Origin: Sitta carolinensis
Lineage: Eukaryota > Chordata > Aves > Passeriformes > Sittidae
Direction of reading: 5' to 3'
Length of the DNA: 64,000 nucleotides
Assembly: GCA_032173965.1 (NCBI GenBank)
Contig: CM063288.1
Location: forward strand, 17,886,501-17,950,500
This document shows positions 1-14,294 of the stretch, one piece after another; the first letter of the stretch is position 1; each line of letters begins with the position of its first letter. Made by a program: the position numbers and the translations under genes. Under the pieces are notes generated by a model that was not told the DNA's origin, searched no databases, and saw only the letters and a program-made list of their open reading frames with translations.

Positions 1-3000
1 ATCTCTAAGTTGGAAGTATTCGAAGTGAAAAAATGAGGAGGTTTTTGGAAGGGAGATAAAGGAGGAAACATAAGGAAAAAGGAAGAAACTCGGGATCCAA
101 AAGCTGCTTCTTTCTTTGAAGGCCTATCACACTCCACAAGTAGCAGGACACAAAGCCAGGTATCATGCACTCACTATTTTAGGGTAAGGGCTTAATTCTT
201 CTTCAGCTCTGCCTTATTGTTCTTGTTGCAGACCCCCAGGGACAATGGATGTCAGAAGATTTGTATTCGACTTACTCTAGCATAATGAGGAACAGAACCC
301 AACATCAAATTGTAGCAAATACAGTCAAGGCAAATTAACAGACTATCCGCCAACGATATTACATTAGATTTTTGCAAGTTAAAAAAACAAAAGCTCAGAA
401 TCTCTCTGCTATTAAAGTTACCAGTCATTTCTAAATCTATTAATTAGTATTTCTCTGCAACAAAATAAAGATACTGTATGAGGCTTCTTAAGAAAAGGGA
501 AGAAAAGGGAAGAGAGAAATCATCATTGAAGGAAGTGTAATATACCTGTTACTAAGAGCTACAAATACAGACTTGGCCAGCCCCTCTCCTTCCTCCAAAG
601 AGGCAATTTACAACAGCGAGAGAACGTAAGTCAGGGGATCAAACACAAGAGAAATTTAAAAGCAGGTTTTGGCTGCAGTACTGATGCAACCTAATGGGGG
701 CAAGAACAACTTAATGCCACACAAATCCATTTTTCTGGTAGGGCCAGAAGGCTCTGAGACAGCCTGACAGCTGATTCCACCTCTCTGGGATGTGAGTAGG
801 CAATGCTCTTTAGAAAAGCACAGCCCAGACTTAAGAAGCTTTACTCACTCTTACTTCCTCAGGATGAATTACAGTATGTGCCACATCAAGAGGCAAAGAT
901 TTTCAGCATTGCCATGTCCAGCACTCCTAGTATTAAGCTCTTAAAATAGACTGGTTTTTTTATTATAAAACTCCTGCTTCCAAACATTGTTTTTGCTTAA
1001 AAATGAAGAAAATCGGAAAAATAAATATAAAATGACTTGGCAATATAAGCTCAGCTCGCACTTCCCCAAAAGCCATGAGACTAGACAACTTCACAGTTGT
1101 GGTAAGTGACGTTTGGCAACTTTAGTCTGGAAATAACAGCTATTTGAGAACCTAACGTGAGGGAGAAAATTTCCTATTCATGTCTGTATGCCCCCTCATA
1201 ATCAATGGAAAAAAAATCATGAAGAACATGTCAGTTTCGGTTTTGCTTTATTTTGCCAAAATAGGAATTTTCAAAAAGAAATTTGACCTTAACTTCTGTG
1301 GATGACTTACTACAAAACACATTTCCTTAGTCTGCTTTAACATCAGTCATTAACTTCTTTCTCCAGTACTGTAGTACCGAGGTAAAATTTTACTCACAAC
1401 CAGTCCAGATATCTGCCAAAACAAATAGCACATAAGAACTTGATTTCCAAGGGTCAATGTTTTGTGACAGGCCAAAAATTAGGCATCCCCGTTTTAACTC
1501 TTGACAACAGTATGTTCAGTGAAGATGCACGTGTGAAGACATAACTATAATCTTTTGCACACACCAATATATTCTAGATGCTGTTTTCTTAAGAAGGCAT
1601 TTGGCCTTATGCACTTTGTCTATAGCACCAGCAGATCCTCTAAAAAGCAATATCAAAATCCATATCCATAATCTGCAATTTTTCTGATTGTATTGGTACA
1701 GAAGCTTCCAGCCATTAGCCTCTACCTTAGCTAGAAAAGAAAAAAGCCTCCCTCTAAAAACCTATCGATTCTAAAAACATCTCCTTCTAACCACGTTTGT
1801 TCCAAAAGATTGTTCTTTTTACTATTCTTCTGTACAGTTATACTTTCAAAGGAGCAGATACTTTCCTCCAAGGTTTATATTCAGTTTTGACTTTTACTTA
1901 TGGCAATGCTTTATTCTTAATATAATTGTAAAATATACCACATTTTTGCCCTATTTTGCGTTTTTATTCTGTAGTTGCTCTTTTTCTCTGGAAAGTGTCA
2001 TCCTTTGTGGCAATGTTTTAAACAAATACATGAAGTCTTACAGACTTCTGATACATTAAAAAATGTCAGATCTCACAAATACAAATATAAGGCAACCGTT
2101 AATCTGGGAAAAAAAAATGTGTTCTTAATAATGAACCATTACTTAATGCTATTATGTAGATGAAATTTTCTTTTAAAACCATTTTATTTAAGCATATTTA
2201 AGATGGCTGGACCCATTTAACAAAACAGCTATCTGTCTTTCACCACACATAGAGCTATGAAAAGCTATTGTTCAGGATTTCAGTGGCCTTGCCCAGTGCA
2301 TGAGTCAAGCTAATTTTTGCTGAATCAGGGTCTAAGCTCTAAATTATACCAATTTTTCTTTTTGGATTTCAGATTTCCTCTTAAAAAAAAATCAGAGGGG
2401 GGTTCTCTGTGGTGTTTAGGCAGTTTGTATTTGCCTGTTCAGAAACACTGAAATATTAGACCCTCTGTCATTTAATTAACTAAAAAAAAAAAAAAAAAGT
2501 AAAAATGAAAGAAAAAGGATGAGATCTACCTTTGTCAGAAATTTTCAGTTGAGTTGCTCTTGTTAAGAGTCATTAGTCTTATAAATAGAATGGAAATGCA
2601 TAATTTACATGATGAAGAACAATAAGCCAATTAATACATTATCAGCATACTTACTTCCATATGCTAGAAAATATTTCCAGCATCATCATGTATTGTTAAT
2701 TTTCACTCCTATGATAACAGAAAATTATCTACAAAATGGCTCAGTACAAATCCAGTCATATTGTTTGTCACTTCAGAGAAAAGTACATCAGAATAATCAT
2801 GTCAGACAACTAGGAGTTTCTATAATGACAAATGCAATATTGAAATATTCTGGGCTGGAGGTGCTAAAATATTATTGCAATTTTGGACATTCTGTACTTT
2901 CTTATTAAATCCTAAAAGACTTCTGGTGCTTATATTTCCCAATTCATACAAAAACACTCTTAATATAAACAAGTTTTTTTTTTTACTAAAGATGATGTGT

Positions 3001-3479
3001 ACAATGATAATGGTATTAGTCTATTTAAGAAACTCAGCTCAACCCAGTATATTCTACTACTAAACCAATATATTGTCAGTGAAGTAAATTATCATTCTCT
3101 TGGTACTTTTAGTTGACACGACACTGTCATTAACAATCTGCTTCCACGTTAATGTATCACTAGAGACACAGGTATCTCTTCAGTTGTATGTACCCATATA
3201 CCCATAGATTTCATTCAAACTACACTTAAACACGGCTGGGTTTGTATTCCAGCCTTTCATCCTCTTCTTCCTCATTTTTCTCAGTAGACCAAACAATCGA
3301 GAATTGCATATTTCATCTGTTGCAGTGCCTCAATAATTATGATGGAGCTATAAAGGAAATTATACACTCTGTGGATGATTAAATCAGCCTAAACATTCTA
3401 CTCTCATGATTCATTGTGGCATGAATGAAGACACCATATTCTTAGCCTTATATCTGTCCTGCTAATTTTCCTTAGCTTC
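1..3479. other. Intergenic, no gene seen
   Basis: AT-rich unique-looking DNA at the far end of the gene desert downstream of GRB14. Open frames are all under about 100 codons and lack coding character. A duplicated GAAAAGGGA motif occurs near 494-512. No repeat family was recognised apart from the A-run at 2482. Confidence 0.7.
2482..2498 (+). repeat. Poly(A) run, 17 nt
   Basis: An uninterrupted A-run in AT-rich intergenic DNA. Comparable runs lie at 21975-21991 and 45771-45787. Confidence 0.85.
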
Positions 3480-3800
3480 ATTATTTTTTTGCCTGGTACT
3501 TTTGACCCTTCTTTTGCTCCCCCCTACTCTACCCCCTATCATCTGTCTCTCTCCTTTTTTCTTCTAATTAGGCCACTTCTGGGTTTTTCTCTTTTTTCCT
3601 GTCCTTCTTGCTCCAGGTATACTTCTGTCCCTGCTCTCACCTCTTTTCTACCTTATCTGTTTCTAAGTACAATACCAATGCCACAATTTTTTCCCTTTCT
3701 GATTTGTGAAACTCATTCTTTCCTCTGTCCCTGCCCAGGCTTCCTACCCCCTATAGGGAAAAGCCTGTGCTTTTCCTTTCTCCTCTATTATGAGGTATGG
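3480..3800. repeat. Pyrimidine-rich low-complexity tract
   Basis: The + strand is dominated by C and T, with runs such as CTCCCCCCTACTCTACCCCC and TCTCTCTCCTTTTTTCTTCT. The 111-codon open frame over it is rich in S, L, P and F because of this composition and is not supported as a gene. Confidence 0.6.
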
Positions 3801-6800
3801 TCTCTCTTGTATTTCAAGCTCTAAAGTTCACTGAGCTTTTGGGAAGAGAAAACTACAGCTGTGGTGAAACAACATAGGTTAGTCCTGAACTATTGCCGTC
3901 AATTCAATTCAGTCAGGACCTTTATTCTGAAGTAATAATATAATTGCCCTAATTACTGGAAAATTAGAAACCAAATAAAATAAAAACACTATAAAAAAAA
4001 TTCACCAAATCAAATCAAAAACCAATCAAAACCCCAAACTGACCATCTCCTGGGGGAAATAGACTTAGAGAAAACCTTCTGCCAGAAATTTCACTGACTG
4101 CTTATGTTAGGTGGTTGCTTTTTAAAGGATTGTAGCACAGTACAACTCAACAGAAATTGTTAGACTTAAGTGATCTATACTGAAGTATCTCTGCTAACAA
4201 AACTGCACTAACATAATTCAAGTGAAGAGCTAGCTCTTCAAGTATATAGTTGTATGGTATAACCCTCTTGTGTAAACACACACCCTCTACATCTATTCAA
4301 TTCTGCTTTTCTGACACCTGATGTACCAAATCTAGGAGAATTTTATATAGTTTTTTGTTTGCAGTATTCCATAAAGTGTAAAAAGACTAAATAAAGTGAT
4401 AATCAATTGGTAGTCATTTGCCAAGACCTTAGATAAAAGCACATCAAGGAAGAAATGCCATAATTGTATATTCTGTCTCGTACTTGGTCTGTCTTGAACT
4501 ACATTGCATTAAGGTTCTTGCAACATTACCAGCACTTACACTCTTTTGTAAAACAAAATTACACACCTGTACAATGCACCTTACTAAACACCTTCTTTTT
4601 CTTGCAACTAAATGTAAGCACTTCTATAAATCTTTCCAGATTTAGGTTCTACGTTTTGTCTTGTAGCCTTCTCATTTATATTTTATAAAGCCATTCCTAT
4701 TTCTATTCCTGTATTAAGCACATTACCTTCTCTCTATACATCTTTTCTGTGGGACATCCATTGATACAAAACCCTCTATTTCCTTATACCTTGCTTTAAA
4801 AAAAGACAAGAAAACGTCTCTGGCAAATTAGGTTATCATAAATCACTATTAGATGAATGAATTCTTATAAATGTTGCCTTTAGGCAAAACAAAAAGAAAG
4901 CTAAGGGAAGAAGTTTAGAAATAGGCTTTTGCAAAATAATCTGTAAAGGCAAACAGTTTTCTTGCATTAATCACTCCACAATTTGGTATAATTTTCTTCT
5001 TTTGTTGACTAAAAATATGTTACTACGCAATATTAGGCAGGCATTCATACATTCAAACAAAAGTGGAAAATTCTCAAAACTGTTAAACACCTTAAGAAGT
5101 CATAACTATCACATAGAATCCTTTAGAAAGCAGCTACCTGTTCCCAAGGCACAAAAGACTAATTTGAGCATTTAGCTTTAAGTATGCAATGTTAGAAGTT
5201 TTGCAGTGTAGAAATTATGGTAAAGTCCACAGAGAAGACATACATGTGTGTTTAAATATATTAATGACCACACAAAAACCATTGTAGTCAATCTAGGTTT
5301 GCCACTCTTCCTAATCAGTAGAAACATAGCTGAAAGCAATTCAGAAGAGTTAAACCAAAAAATATGAGAGAATAAAGACTCCAGTCTTTGCTAACAAATG
5401 GATTAAGTCAGCATAGCATGAATCAAGAAACAATATCTAACACAAATATTCTGGAAGCTTTCTATTAAAGATGGAGAATTAAATACATAGAATGCTTGAC
5501 TGCTTCTGAATGGTATGAACTAGATGAATTTTTGCAATCACTAGTGAATCAGAAGCAGAATTTGAAATATTGCATCACACTGTGGTCAGGCTGACACAAT
5601 TCTACTGCCCAGTTGAGAAAAACTCCTTTGGAAGCACAAATTTTACCAAAAAATTATATTCCATTCACTAACACTATATTTTTTAGAGTCACTTTTAAGA
5701 TAAATAGTGCCATGATAAGAGGAAACAAAGCATTAGCACTGACGTTTCAGTATAAAAGTATTTTATTCTGAGAAGTTCTGCAGAAATCACACCATGCCAG
5801 TGATATTTAATTGGAGCATAAAAATTAAACACCATTTACTTGGTGTAAAATTGGGATAGTATGTAAATTAAGTAAGTTTCAATTCATGTCTCCTTACTCA
5901 CATCTGTTGGCAGTTTAAATAGTTTTAGTGTCATTAATTGTTATAAAAGTGCAAGATTTGCTGTATGCTTGCCACTTAGGACCAAAGGCACAAAAGTCTA
6001 ATTGAACTAAGTAATTAGTAATTTGTCATTTCCTATTGTCAGCAATTACTTTCCATTAGAAATCCTCGCTGAAAATTCTAATTTGAAGTGAGGTTTGCAT
6101 TTTATTGCTGTCCATCCAAATTAGTTTAAAACTGACAGCTACATTTTCATTTAAAAATTAAAAATATTAAATATGCTTGAAGACACTGAGACACATTGTA
6201 CCCCCGTGTGTAGTTGTGATAATATATCTGGACTCAAAATGAGATGCAAAATCCAAAACATTTCTTTTTTTTCTTCAATTATAAAGTATATACCAGCTTT
6301 ACATAGTAGGCCACATCACACTCTTGCTCATGTGAATAGTGCCCTTAATTGGCAATTTAAATGGTTAACACAGAGTATGACACACAAAATTCCATAGGGA
6401 TTCGTTGGATTTCTTACTCACTTTAATACAAGGAACCAGAAATATGTATTGAAAATGCACATAAGAGCAATGGAAGTGAGTATTTTCTTGCTTTGTCTTA
6501 GGGGCTTTTCCCTGTGGTTTGACTGTAAAAGAATTTTTTGGGTTTTATTTTGCAGACTTGTTAAAGCAACCAGCAGTGTTCAGTTATGAATGCTCATCAT
6601 GCAGCATAAGGCTGTGCTTGGGAGGGCAGGAATGCTGCAGGTTCCTTGAAAATCCACAGGGCTGATTAGCCATGAGGAGGTGGAGATTTATAATTAAGAC
6701 ATGTCAAATGGCTATGGCACCATCATTTCAGGGCCCATAACATGGAACTGCCTGGCTTGCAGCTACCCAGTGCCTGGTGAAATGCTCCTGCTGCCCAGTG

Positions 6801-9800
6801 CAACCCAGTCCTGAAACTAGGGGATGACTTGACGTGCCAAGAGGCAAACTGGTTCAACTTTCTTGGCAGAAAGTCAAAAGTAATAATAGCATAAATTCAT
6901 CACTGTCCCAGAGATCTTTTGTAAGCTAGTTACAAACCTGAACACAAAGATCACAGAGGTTTATTTTTTTAATGTGAAAAATGCTCAGACCCTGAAATAA
7001 GATCATGCTTAGCTCCAGCTGACAAGCATTTCAACACAAAGCTGACAGTTCAGCAGAGGTTCATACTAAACATGCTCAGAAGATGCCAGCTGGACATCAG
7101 TTGCTATCTACTTGTAAGTAAGCCTCTCAAAGTCACATACAGAGCATAAGAATCTATGATAAGTACTCATCATAAAATGGAGGAAGGAATTTGATGTTTA
7201 AGGAGTTGTATTAATTTACAGAACAAGAAGAGAACAGAATTGCACATTATTTTGTCTAATAACGGACACTTACTGAAAGTATTAGCAAGCCAATCTGCAC
7301 TTCAACTGCAGAAGTACACTATGGTTTACATCTTCCTTTATTTAGTGATATAGTAATGTATCTTTAAATCTTGCAATGGTGATGAATTTCCCTTAAATAG
7401 TTTTTCTACATTCATATATCCTGAAAGCATACATCTTTTACTGAAATTCTCTCTGATAAGTGGTTAATATCCATCACAGATAACTAGTACTCTAGATTAA
7501 GTACACATTAATTACTATTAACTTGGAACATAATTTCTATGAAGACACATACCATAATCACATGCTTACACAAATTTCATCACAATTAATGCTGTGACAG
7601 ACAAAAGTGAAGATTTCTAATGATTTGTCACTAATAAATAACATGCATTGTCTATAATATTTTCATAGGTGGAGAAGACTGTATCAGGGAATCTCAAACA
7701 GGCAGCATTTTAAGCCTCCTTTCTTAAACTGGTTGAATAGATTTGTAACCCTTTCAGGGAAGAAAAATGTTTAAAAGAACAACCAAAACACCAAAAAAAA
7801 AATCCAAAACACAAAATATCCAAAACATTCACACAAAACCCATCCCCCACAGACAACCAAAAAAGTCACACCAGGAGGGGAAAATGTCATCTGGACCCTC
7901 AACACAAGTCCTCTGGACTGCCAAAAACCTTAGTCCAACAGCCCCCCTACTCCACTGAAACAGTTTACTTTATAGTGTTTTGGTAGGAGCAGATAATAAT
8001 TAGACGTTTGATATATATTAAAAAAAATCCCTAATCTCAAATGCAAAGACTGTTTCCTAATTATGTGATTCCTACCATGGGGTGTTCAAAGCTAAGGTTT
8101 AGAGACATCTTCAGAATAATAGATAGTGGGCATATTGTAAACCATTATTTTGCCATTTCTGCAGCTGTGTTTAATTGCCAATAAGGCACTGGACAAAACA
8201 GAGAATTAAATTAAAAGTTCAATAAACACAGATCAATATTCTTGTAAATACCAAGTCTATAAAATGATCTCTTTAAATGTAGTTATACTACAGGTACCAT
8301 GTAGATAATACACATTTGAATTTTATGTGCTGCTTAAAGTCTACTTAAATTTCTTCCCAGTAAAAAACATTTTTGAATCTAGGAGTGCTGTCAAAAAAGA
8401 AAAAAATTATTATAAGCCTTTCTTTATTCCTAAACTGTTGCTGTGCTCTCATTTCACATTAGATCACAATCAGCTGAATAAAGAAGTCATCTTCTGTCTA
8501 ACATGTAAATAAATCATCAGCTTCAGTTACTTTACCACTAGCTGTTTGTCATTCAGAAAAATAATGGTTAATCAATGACTAATCAATGAAGATGTGTAAC
8601 GTATTAGTTTGCAGTCCTTCATCATCCTATTTTCCTCAATTGCCTGGGGGTTTGTGTTCAGTACTTACAGAATCGATTACAATTGTGAGTGATCATTCAG
8701 CTCATGTTGAGAGCTGTCAGCTGGGCTTTCTGCTAGGAGTTTTCACCCTATTGTTTAATATAAGATGCTAATATTTAGCTGCATCTGACAAGCCAGATAC
8801 TGTAGTAGAAAATTTTATAAGAAGTGCTTAAGCAACTAATTGCAACACTACATGTCACTTGATGAAACTAAACTTTTCCTGACTTCACAATAATCATAAG
8901 CATTACTGCCTTGCTGTGGAAAATTAAAGGAAAATAGCTGTCTGCTTGAGTCTGATCATGCCTGCAGGGAAGGCCTAAGAAAGGCAACTGACAATGATGC
9001 CTTTGTGAATAATTGCAGGGGAAACACCGATAATTCTTCAATTTTCATATAAACTGACATTCTTCACTATATGACATTCATGTGTGCACTCAATTTTCCA
9101 GGAGAGACACTAGAAAAGTTGGAGCCTCAGACTTTTGATACGCAACAACATAAATGAATTACAAAGGTTTCTATAACGAAAGTCATGTTTCACTGCTTGA
9201 CAAGACGATTTGCTTTGAAGCAGATTTAAGCTTGTCACCAACATAAGGAGAAAAGATTGGGTGTTGTTCCCAAATATATTACTGCCAATGTATAGGTTTA
9301 TTCACTTTAATTATTGTTTTCATACTTCTCTCAGAAAATGCATGTCAGTGGTAGTCAGAGAGTGTGATGGTGGAAACTAATAATTGTTAATGTATTTCAT
9401 TAAATATTTAGAACTGTGCGGTATCGATTAAAACAGCAATACATAGGCGCGCAGTCCCAGCAGTTTGAGCTCCAACAGCTCCCTCTTGCGATTGAAGTGT
9501 CAAAGCTCCCTTGCTTAAACTGAGCAACACTCGGGTGTCAGGCTGTTTATCGGCACTCCTTCTACACACAATGCCGAGAAAAAGGGAGAAGGAGACATAG
9601 CCTTAACTGCAAAAAGTGCTAATATATCTTTTTTACACAAAATTATTGATTTAGTTCAATAATCAAGTTTATTATACAAATTTAATAAAGAAGAGCTATT
9701 TCTCCACTAATTTAAGGAATATAACTCACCTAAAAATTCTTGTAATAGTGTAGTGTTTTGTTCATTTACCTTACTTTTATAGCTAATTTTATAGACGGGG

Positions 9801-12800
9801 AAGATAGCAATCGACTTCAGGAAACAAGCAGGTTGCCACCAAAGAGAATAAAAGCTGCGCTCATACCCATAGAACTGGAAATAATCAGTGCCTGGTTTTT
9901 ACATAGTGCATAAAAACAGTCCTAAATACATCCTCTAATTTAAAACAGTGACCCTCTAAAAATAGCTACAAAACAACATTATTACCTTGCTACAGAAAAG
10001 AAAATTTCTAGCATTAAATCTTTTTTATTTCTCTGTTTTTGTCCCTGATCTGTATTGAGAATGAAATTACCTTTTGCAAATGAATATATATTCCCGAACT
10101 TTTTTGGTTTATAAAGAGATTGATAGAACACACTGGTTTCCAGCACGATCAAAGAAATCACTGATGTATTGCCTATTAGTGCATCCAGCAAAAATAAACC
10201 AAATTGGCTATTATAAGATTAGTAGTAAACCAACAAAAATATAAGGTCTACAAATATGTGTAGCAAGAATCTCCCTACAATCACATTACAAGTAAATACA
10301 GTAAAGGAGTAAATACAATACTTGTAAACATTATATTTAGTAGACAGTTGGAAGAAAGGGTGTTTTAATTTAAGATAACTTGACCAAGCTGCCCCCAAGG
10401 ATATGAATTATATAAAATACTGTAACTTGCTTGTTTCTCCCCTAAAGCTTCCTATATGTACACAGAAATATTTAGATATGGTCAGTTCATCTTAGCAACA
10501 TCTTGAACACTCAGTCCAGATCCCACCCCTTCAGAATAACAACATAAATAATTGCTCTGAAATCACAAAGTGAGAAAACAACACTTTAAACCATGGATGG
10601 TATTCTTAGTGCACACTCCTTTTTGTTTCTTATTTAAGTTCCTGCAGAGATTCAAAAAAACACAAATAGGAAAAAGAGATCCATTCCCTCTTACATATTT
10701 GGTGTCTACAGAATAGCCTCATTTTGGTAAGCTGTTGAAGACTAGGAAGGAAAACCTTGTCTGCTTATATCAAATTCACACTCTGAATTACCTTGCTTGA
10801 ACACCTGACATTTTTTCCTTTGGTCTGGAAGCCCCCAGTTCACTGCACTGTTATTAGCAATAACAGCCAGAGCATGGTGGGTATGTGTGAATAAGTATTC
10901 CCAAATAACAACTTTGCAAGCCATGCTGACATTTCACTAAAGTGCTTTTCTAACAAACTTTTCTTGAGCAAGATTGCTAATCTTTGTCTTTAAAATGAGA
11001 CCAAAACATCTAAGCAATCATATTACATAAGACAAAAAGATGCTAATTTTATCCAAGAAATTGATAAGTCATTATGAACTATGATATGATTCCCAATGCA
11101 CAGGACATTTTTCTTTTTTTTTTCTTAAGATATAATCATCAAAACAATGACAAATGAAAGACTCAGAAAAGGTTATGACTTGACAAAGTAACATTTTTAA
11201 AACTTGGACACCAATCAAATTGATATGAGCATCAGTGATGCAACACTTTCTGACACTAAAGTCTTTACCACTGTCTAAAACATATAGAATAGCCTATTGC
11301 GATTGCTTAATGTCAACTTTTGTTCATAAACTCTTTCATAAAAGTGAAACAGGGAAAAATGATTTAAAGCAGTTCAATTTGTCTATTTACCTTTATCTCT
11401 AACTATTCCCATATGTCTTAGATACATGATGTATGACATGCCATAAACCAATTTTTCAAAGATGTACAAGACAGAAAAAAGTCAGGCTTCTAACATTTTA
11501 TGCACTGAACTTTCATAGACAGCTGGCAAAACAAAACACTTCTAGGCTTCAGAAAAAGCTGAAATGTTTTATTTGCATTGCTTAAATAAGATACAGTTAA
11601 AATATTTCATCATACACACAACTTCAAGGGAGGAAAGTCTCCTTAAAAGCCTGAATTAAACCAAAAAGTAGATGGATGATAGTTTAATAGGACAAGTAGA
11701 CTTTCATTTAAGTGACAAATGCTAGAGCTGTGTGCCCATTTTTGAAAGCCAGCCTATGACACTGTACATTAAAAATCACAAGTGGTGTATTCGCACTTTA
11801 TGGTCAAATGCATAACTCGAGGCACTAAGTGCAATGACTTCTTCCAAGTATTTATTAGCAATGTTTACTTTAATATGCATCAGTCTGAAGCACAGGGCAG
11901 ATCATTTAGCAAGATTTTCACTGGCAGCTTAGAAAACAAGAAACACACTGCATGGTAAAAGTGTCTGACTTACCTAGGATAGGCAGGAGACTGGAGGAAG
12001 GTGATGTGTCAATTAGTGAAAAGTTTTTGTTGCACTCAAGTCACAGCATAGGATACCTTTGGGCATAGGGAGCTGGCAGGGTCCCAGGCAGGATTATTAA
12101 GGAAAATGACACTACCATAAAAAAAAAAAACCAAAAAACAAAAACACCAGAATAACAAAGTTACATAGATTGAAACATGATTAGTTTTATATAATAAAAT
12201 TAATTTATAATCCTGGGTAAGACAATCTGCAATTTTTTTTAAATTTCATGCACACTTTTTGTTTAAATTTGAAATATTTAAACTATGTTAAAAGGTAGAA
12301 CGGTTTCTCTTATCAAGACAGTTTCTCATATCAACAGGAGCTAAAGCTTTTCAGAAAGTCTAGAAACACATTTTCTATAATTTGGTATTGTTATGCATTT
12401 CAAAAACTTTTTTTTTTTATCAGGTATCAGGTAGAGATATCTGACAATGAAGAGGAGTGTATGAATTTTCTAAGACTGTGGTTTTAGAGACTTCATTGTC
12501 ATGAAATATGTTTATGCTAAAAAAGACCAGGAAGGTTGTACATAGAAATAGAGGAAAAAACAAACATTAATACCTCAAACTTAGAGCAACAGACAAAGAA
12601 AAATAGTTTTAATCCAGAATATAAATGTGTACAAACATATTATAAAACCTAGGATTAAAATGGCTAGTTTTAAAATAAGATTGAGAAACAGACTGCGGAT
12701 CATGTATACAATGTAGGGTCAATGCCATATTGAATTTCTAGACCATTTTCAGACTACCTTCTGGCAATGGAAGCATTTTGACCACTGACACTTCCTATGG

Positions 12801-14169
12801 GTATATCTGACTATCCTGGTACAATGCACCATTCCCCATTATTGAATCTACAACAAACTGCTGTAGGTTATTCATTGATTGAGTGTTTAAGTGTATTCTT
12901 TGGGAGCAAATGGAAAACGAGATCTGCAAACTATCACACACAAAATCAGCAGAATTCTCCACTTGGACATGGTTTCCAGTTTCAACACTTAAACATCTGT
13001 ATTATTTGATAAAAGATGTCACTTTAAATAAAGGTGCATAAGAATTTTGCACTTAAAAGTTCCACCAAGCTACAGTGTGAAGCTGCTCTTTTATCTCAAA
13101 GATTAAGCTATCATTGGCCAATACGACTACATGGGGACTTAAGGTTGAAGCACATCTGCCTACTTTACACTAACATCTTTATCTGGATCAATTACAATAC
13201 ACACTATCACTGTTAAATAACCAATATAGATGCAGACAGCAGATCTATAATATTCCTAATAGAGGTTAGAACAGGCATTAAGAGCTCTATTTTCATAAGC
13301 CCAAGCAATAATCATGTGTGCTTGTACGCTTATGCATATCTTCAATCAAGCTGTATTTTGATAACACAAGAAAGTGTTCCTTTTTCTCCTTTAACCTGTG
13401 CAAAATTCTCATATATATATAGCTCCAAGTTCATTTGTACAGTTTGTCTGTCACTATGTATTTATAGCTATTGCCCAAATGAGTTCTTCATACATTACTA
13501 GGAAGCTAAAAACATAAGAAAGATGTTTGAAGCTTATTTCTTCATAATTCCTACCTCTGATTTAACAAACAAAAAAAAAAAAGGGATCATCCTGAAAATA
13601 TGTACAAGTTTTATGTCTTCACCTTGAGAAAACTGTACATGTCACTGCAATACAAAAAACATAGTAAAAGATTTATTTACATCTCTTACAATTAAATATT
13701 TAAGATTAATTTGCCATAAATCTACAGAGAAGTTTTATTATTCCCTCCCATTCTCACTGGAAAACTACAACTACAATATTACTTTTTATTTCAAACTAGT
13801 CTCCAAATACCAGGAACACAGAAGTCTTAGCCATGTAAAGCCCTTTTCATGCAGATAGCAAAGGTCTGACTCTTCTCCAAAGAGCTCAAAGTTGAGTAGT
13901 TTGGAGAAAAATACACATGTTGAAAAATAGCATTCTGTTCTATGAACAGAACTTCATTATTATGATTCAATTACTCTAAATCACTGAAGGACAAAAACCA
14001 GCACCCCTGCTCACAGATTGTAGTGCACACTGAGCATAGACTATGTTAAAAAAACCTGATCCATCCATACATCACTTAGGTATGCATATTCACAGACAAA
14101 AATACATACGGGTAAAGCACATCAGGACTTCCTAAGTATTCAAGCATTTCAGCTGCTCATGTACTGCAA
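3801..14169. other. Intergenic, no gene seen
   Basis: About 10 kb of AT-rich DNA with no recognisable exon or mobile element. A/C-rich simple tracts occur near 7780-7850 and 12118-12150. Segments at 6560-6790 and 9415-9600 look less random than their surroundings and are raised as possible conserved elements. Confidence 0.65.
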
Positions 14170-14294
14170 GTCACAGCAACAGAATATTTTGAGTCGGAAA
14201 GGACCCACAAGGATCATGGAGTGGCCCATAGGGTGATCAAGCCCGTAACCCTGGCATTATCAACACCATGGTATAACCTAGTGAGACAACCTCA
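14170..14294 (-). mobile_element. SINE with tRNA-Ile head and CR1-like tail (TguSINE1-like)
   Basis: On the minus strand, 14294-14222 aligns along its length with a vertebrate tRNA-Ile gene. The 3' acceptor end reads as GGGCCA in the right place, the anticodon-loop region resembles TTGATAA, and most differences look like transitions. It continues directly into 14221-14170, which resembles a CR1 3' tail (rc of GAGTCGGAAAGGACCCACAA). A tRNA-Ile head fused to a CR1 tail is the structure described for TguSINE1 of passerines. This copy is diverged: its B box is GGCTTGATCACC against GGTTCGATCCC, so it is unlikely to be transcribed. It is the best taxonomic clue in the window. Confidence 0.8.

Noticed and set aside
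3489..3824. 111-codon S/L/P/F-rich frame
   Set aside because: Pyrimidine-rich composition explains it; no domain or splice context.
14222..14294. A genuine tRNA-Ile gene
   Set aside because: Many substitutions, including in the B box, and direct fusion to a CR1-like tail indicate a SINE copy rather than a working tRNA gene.
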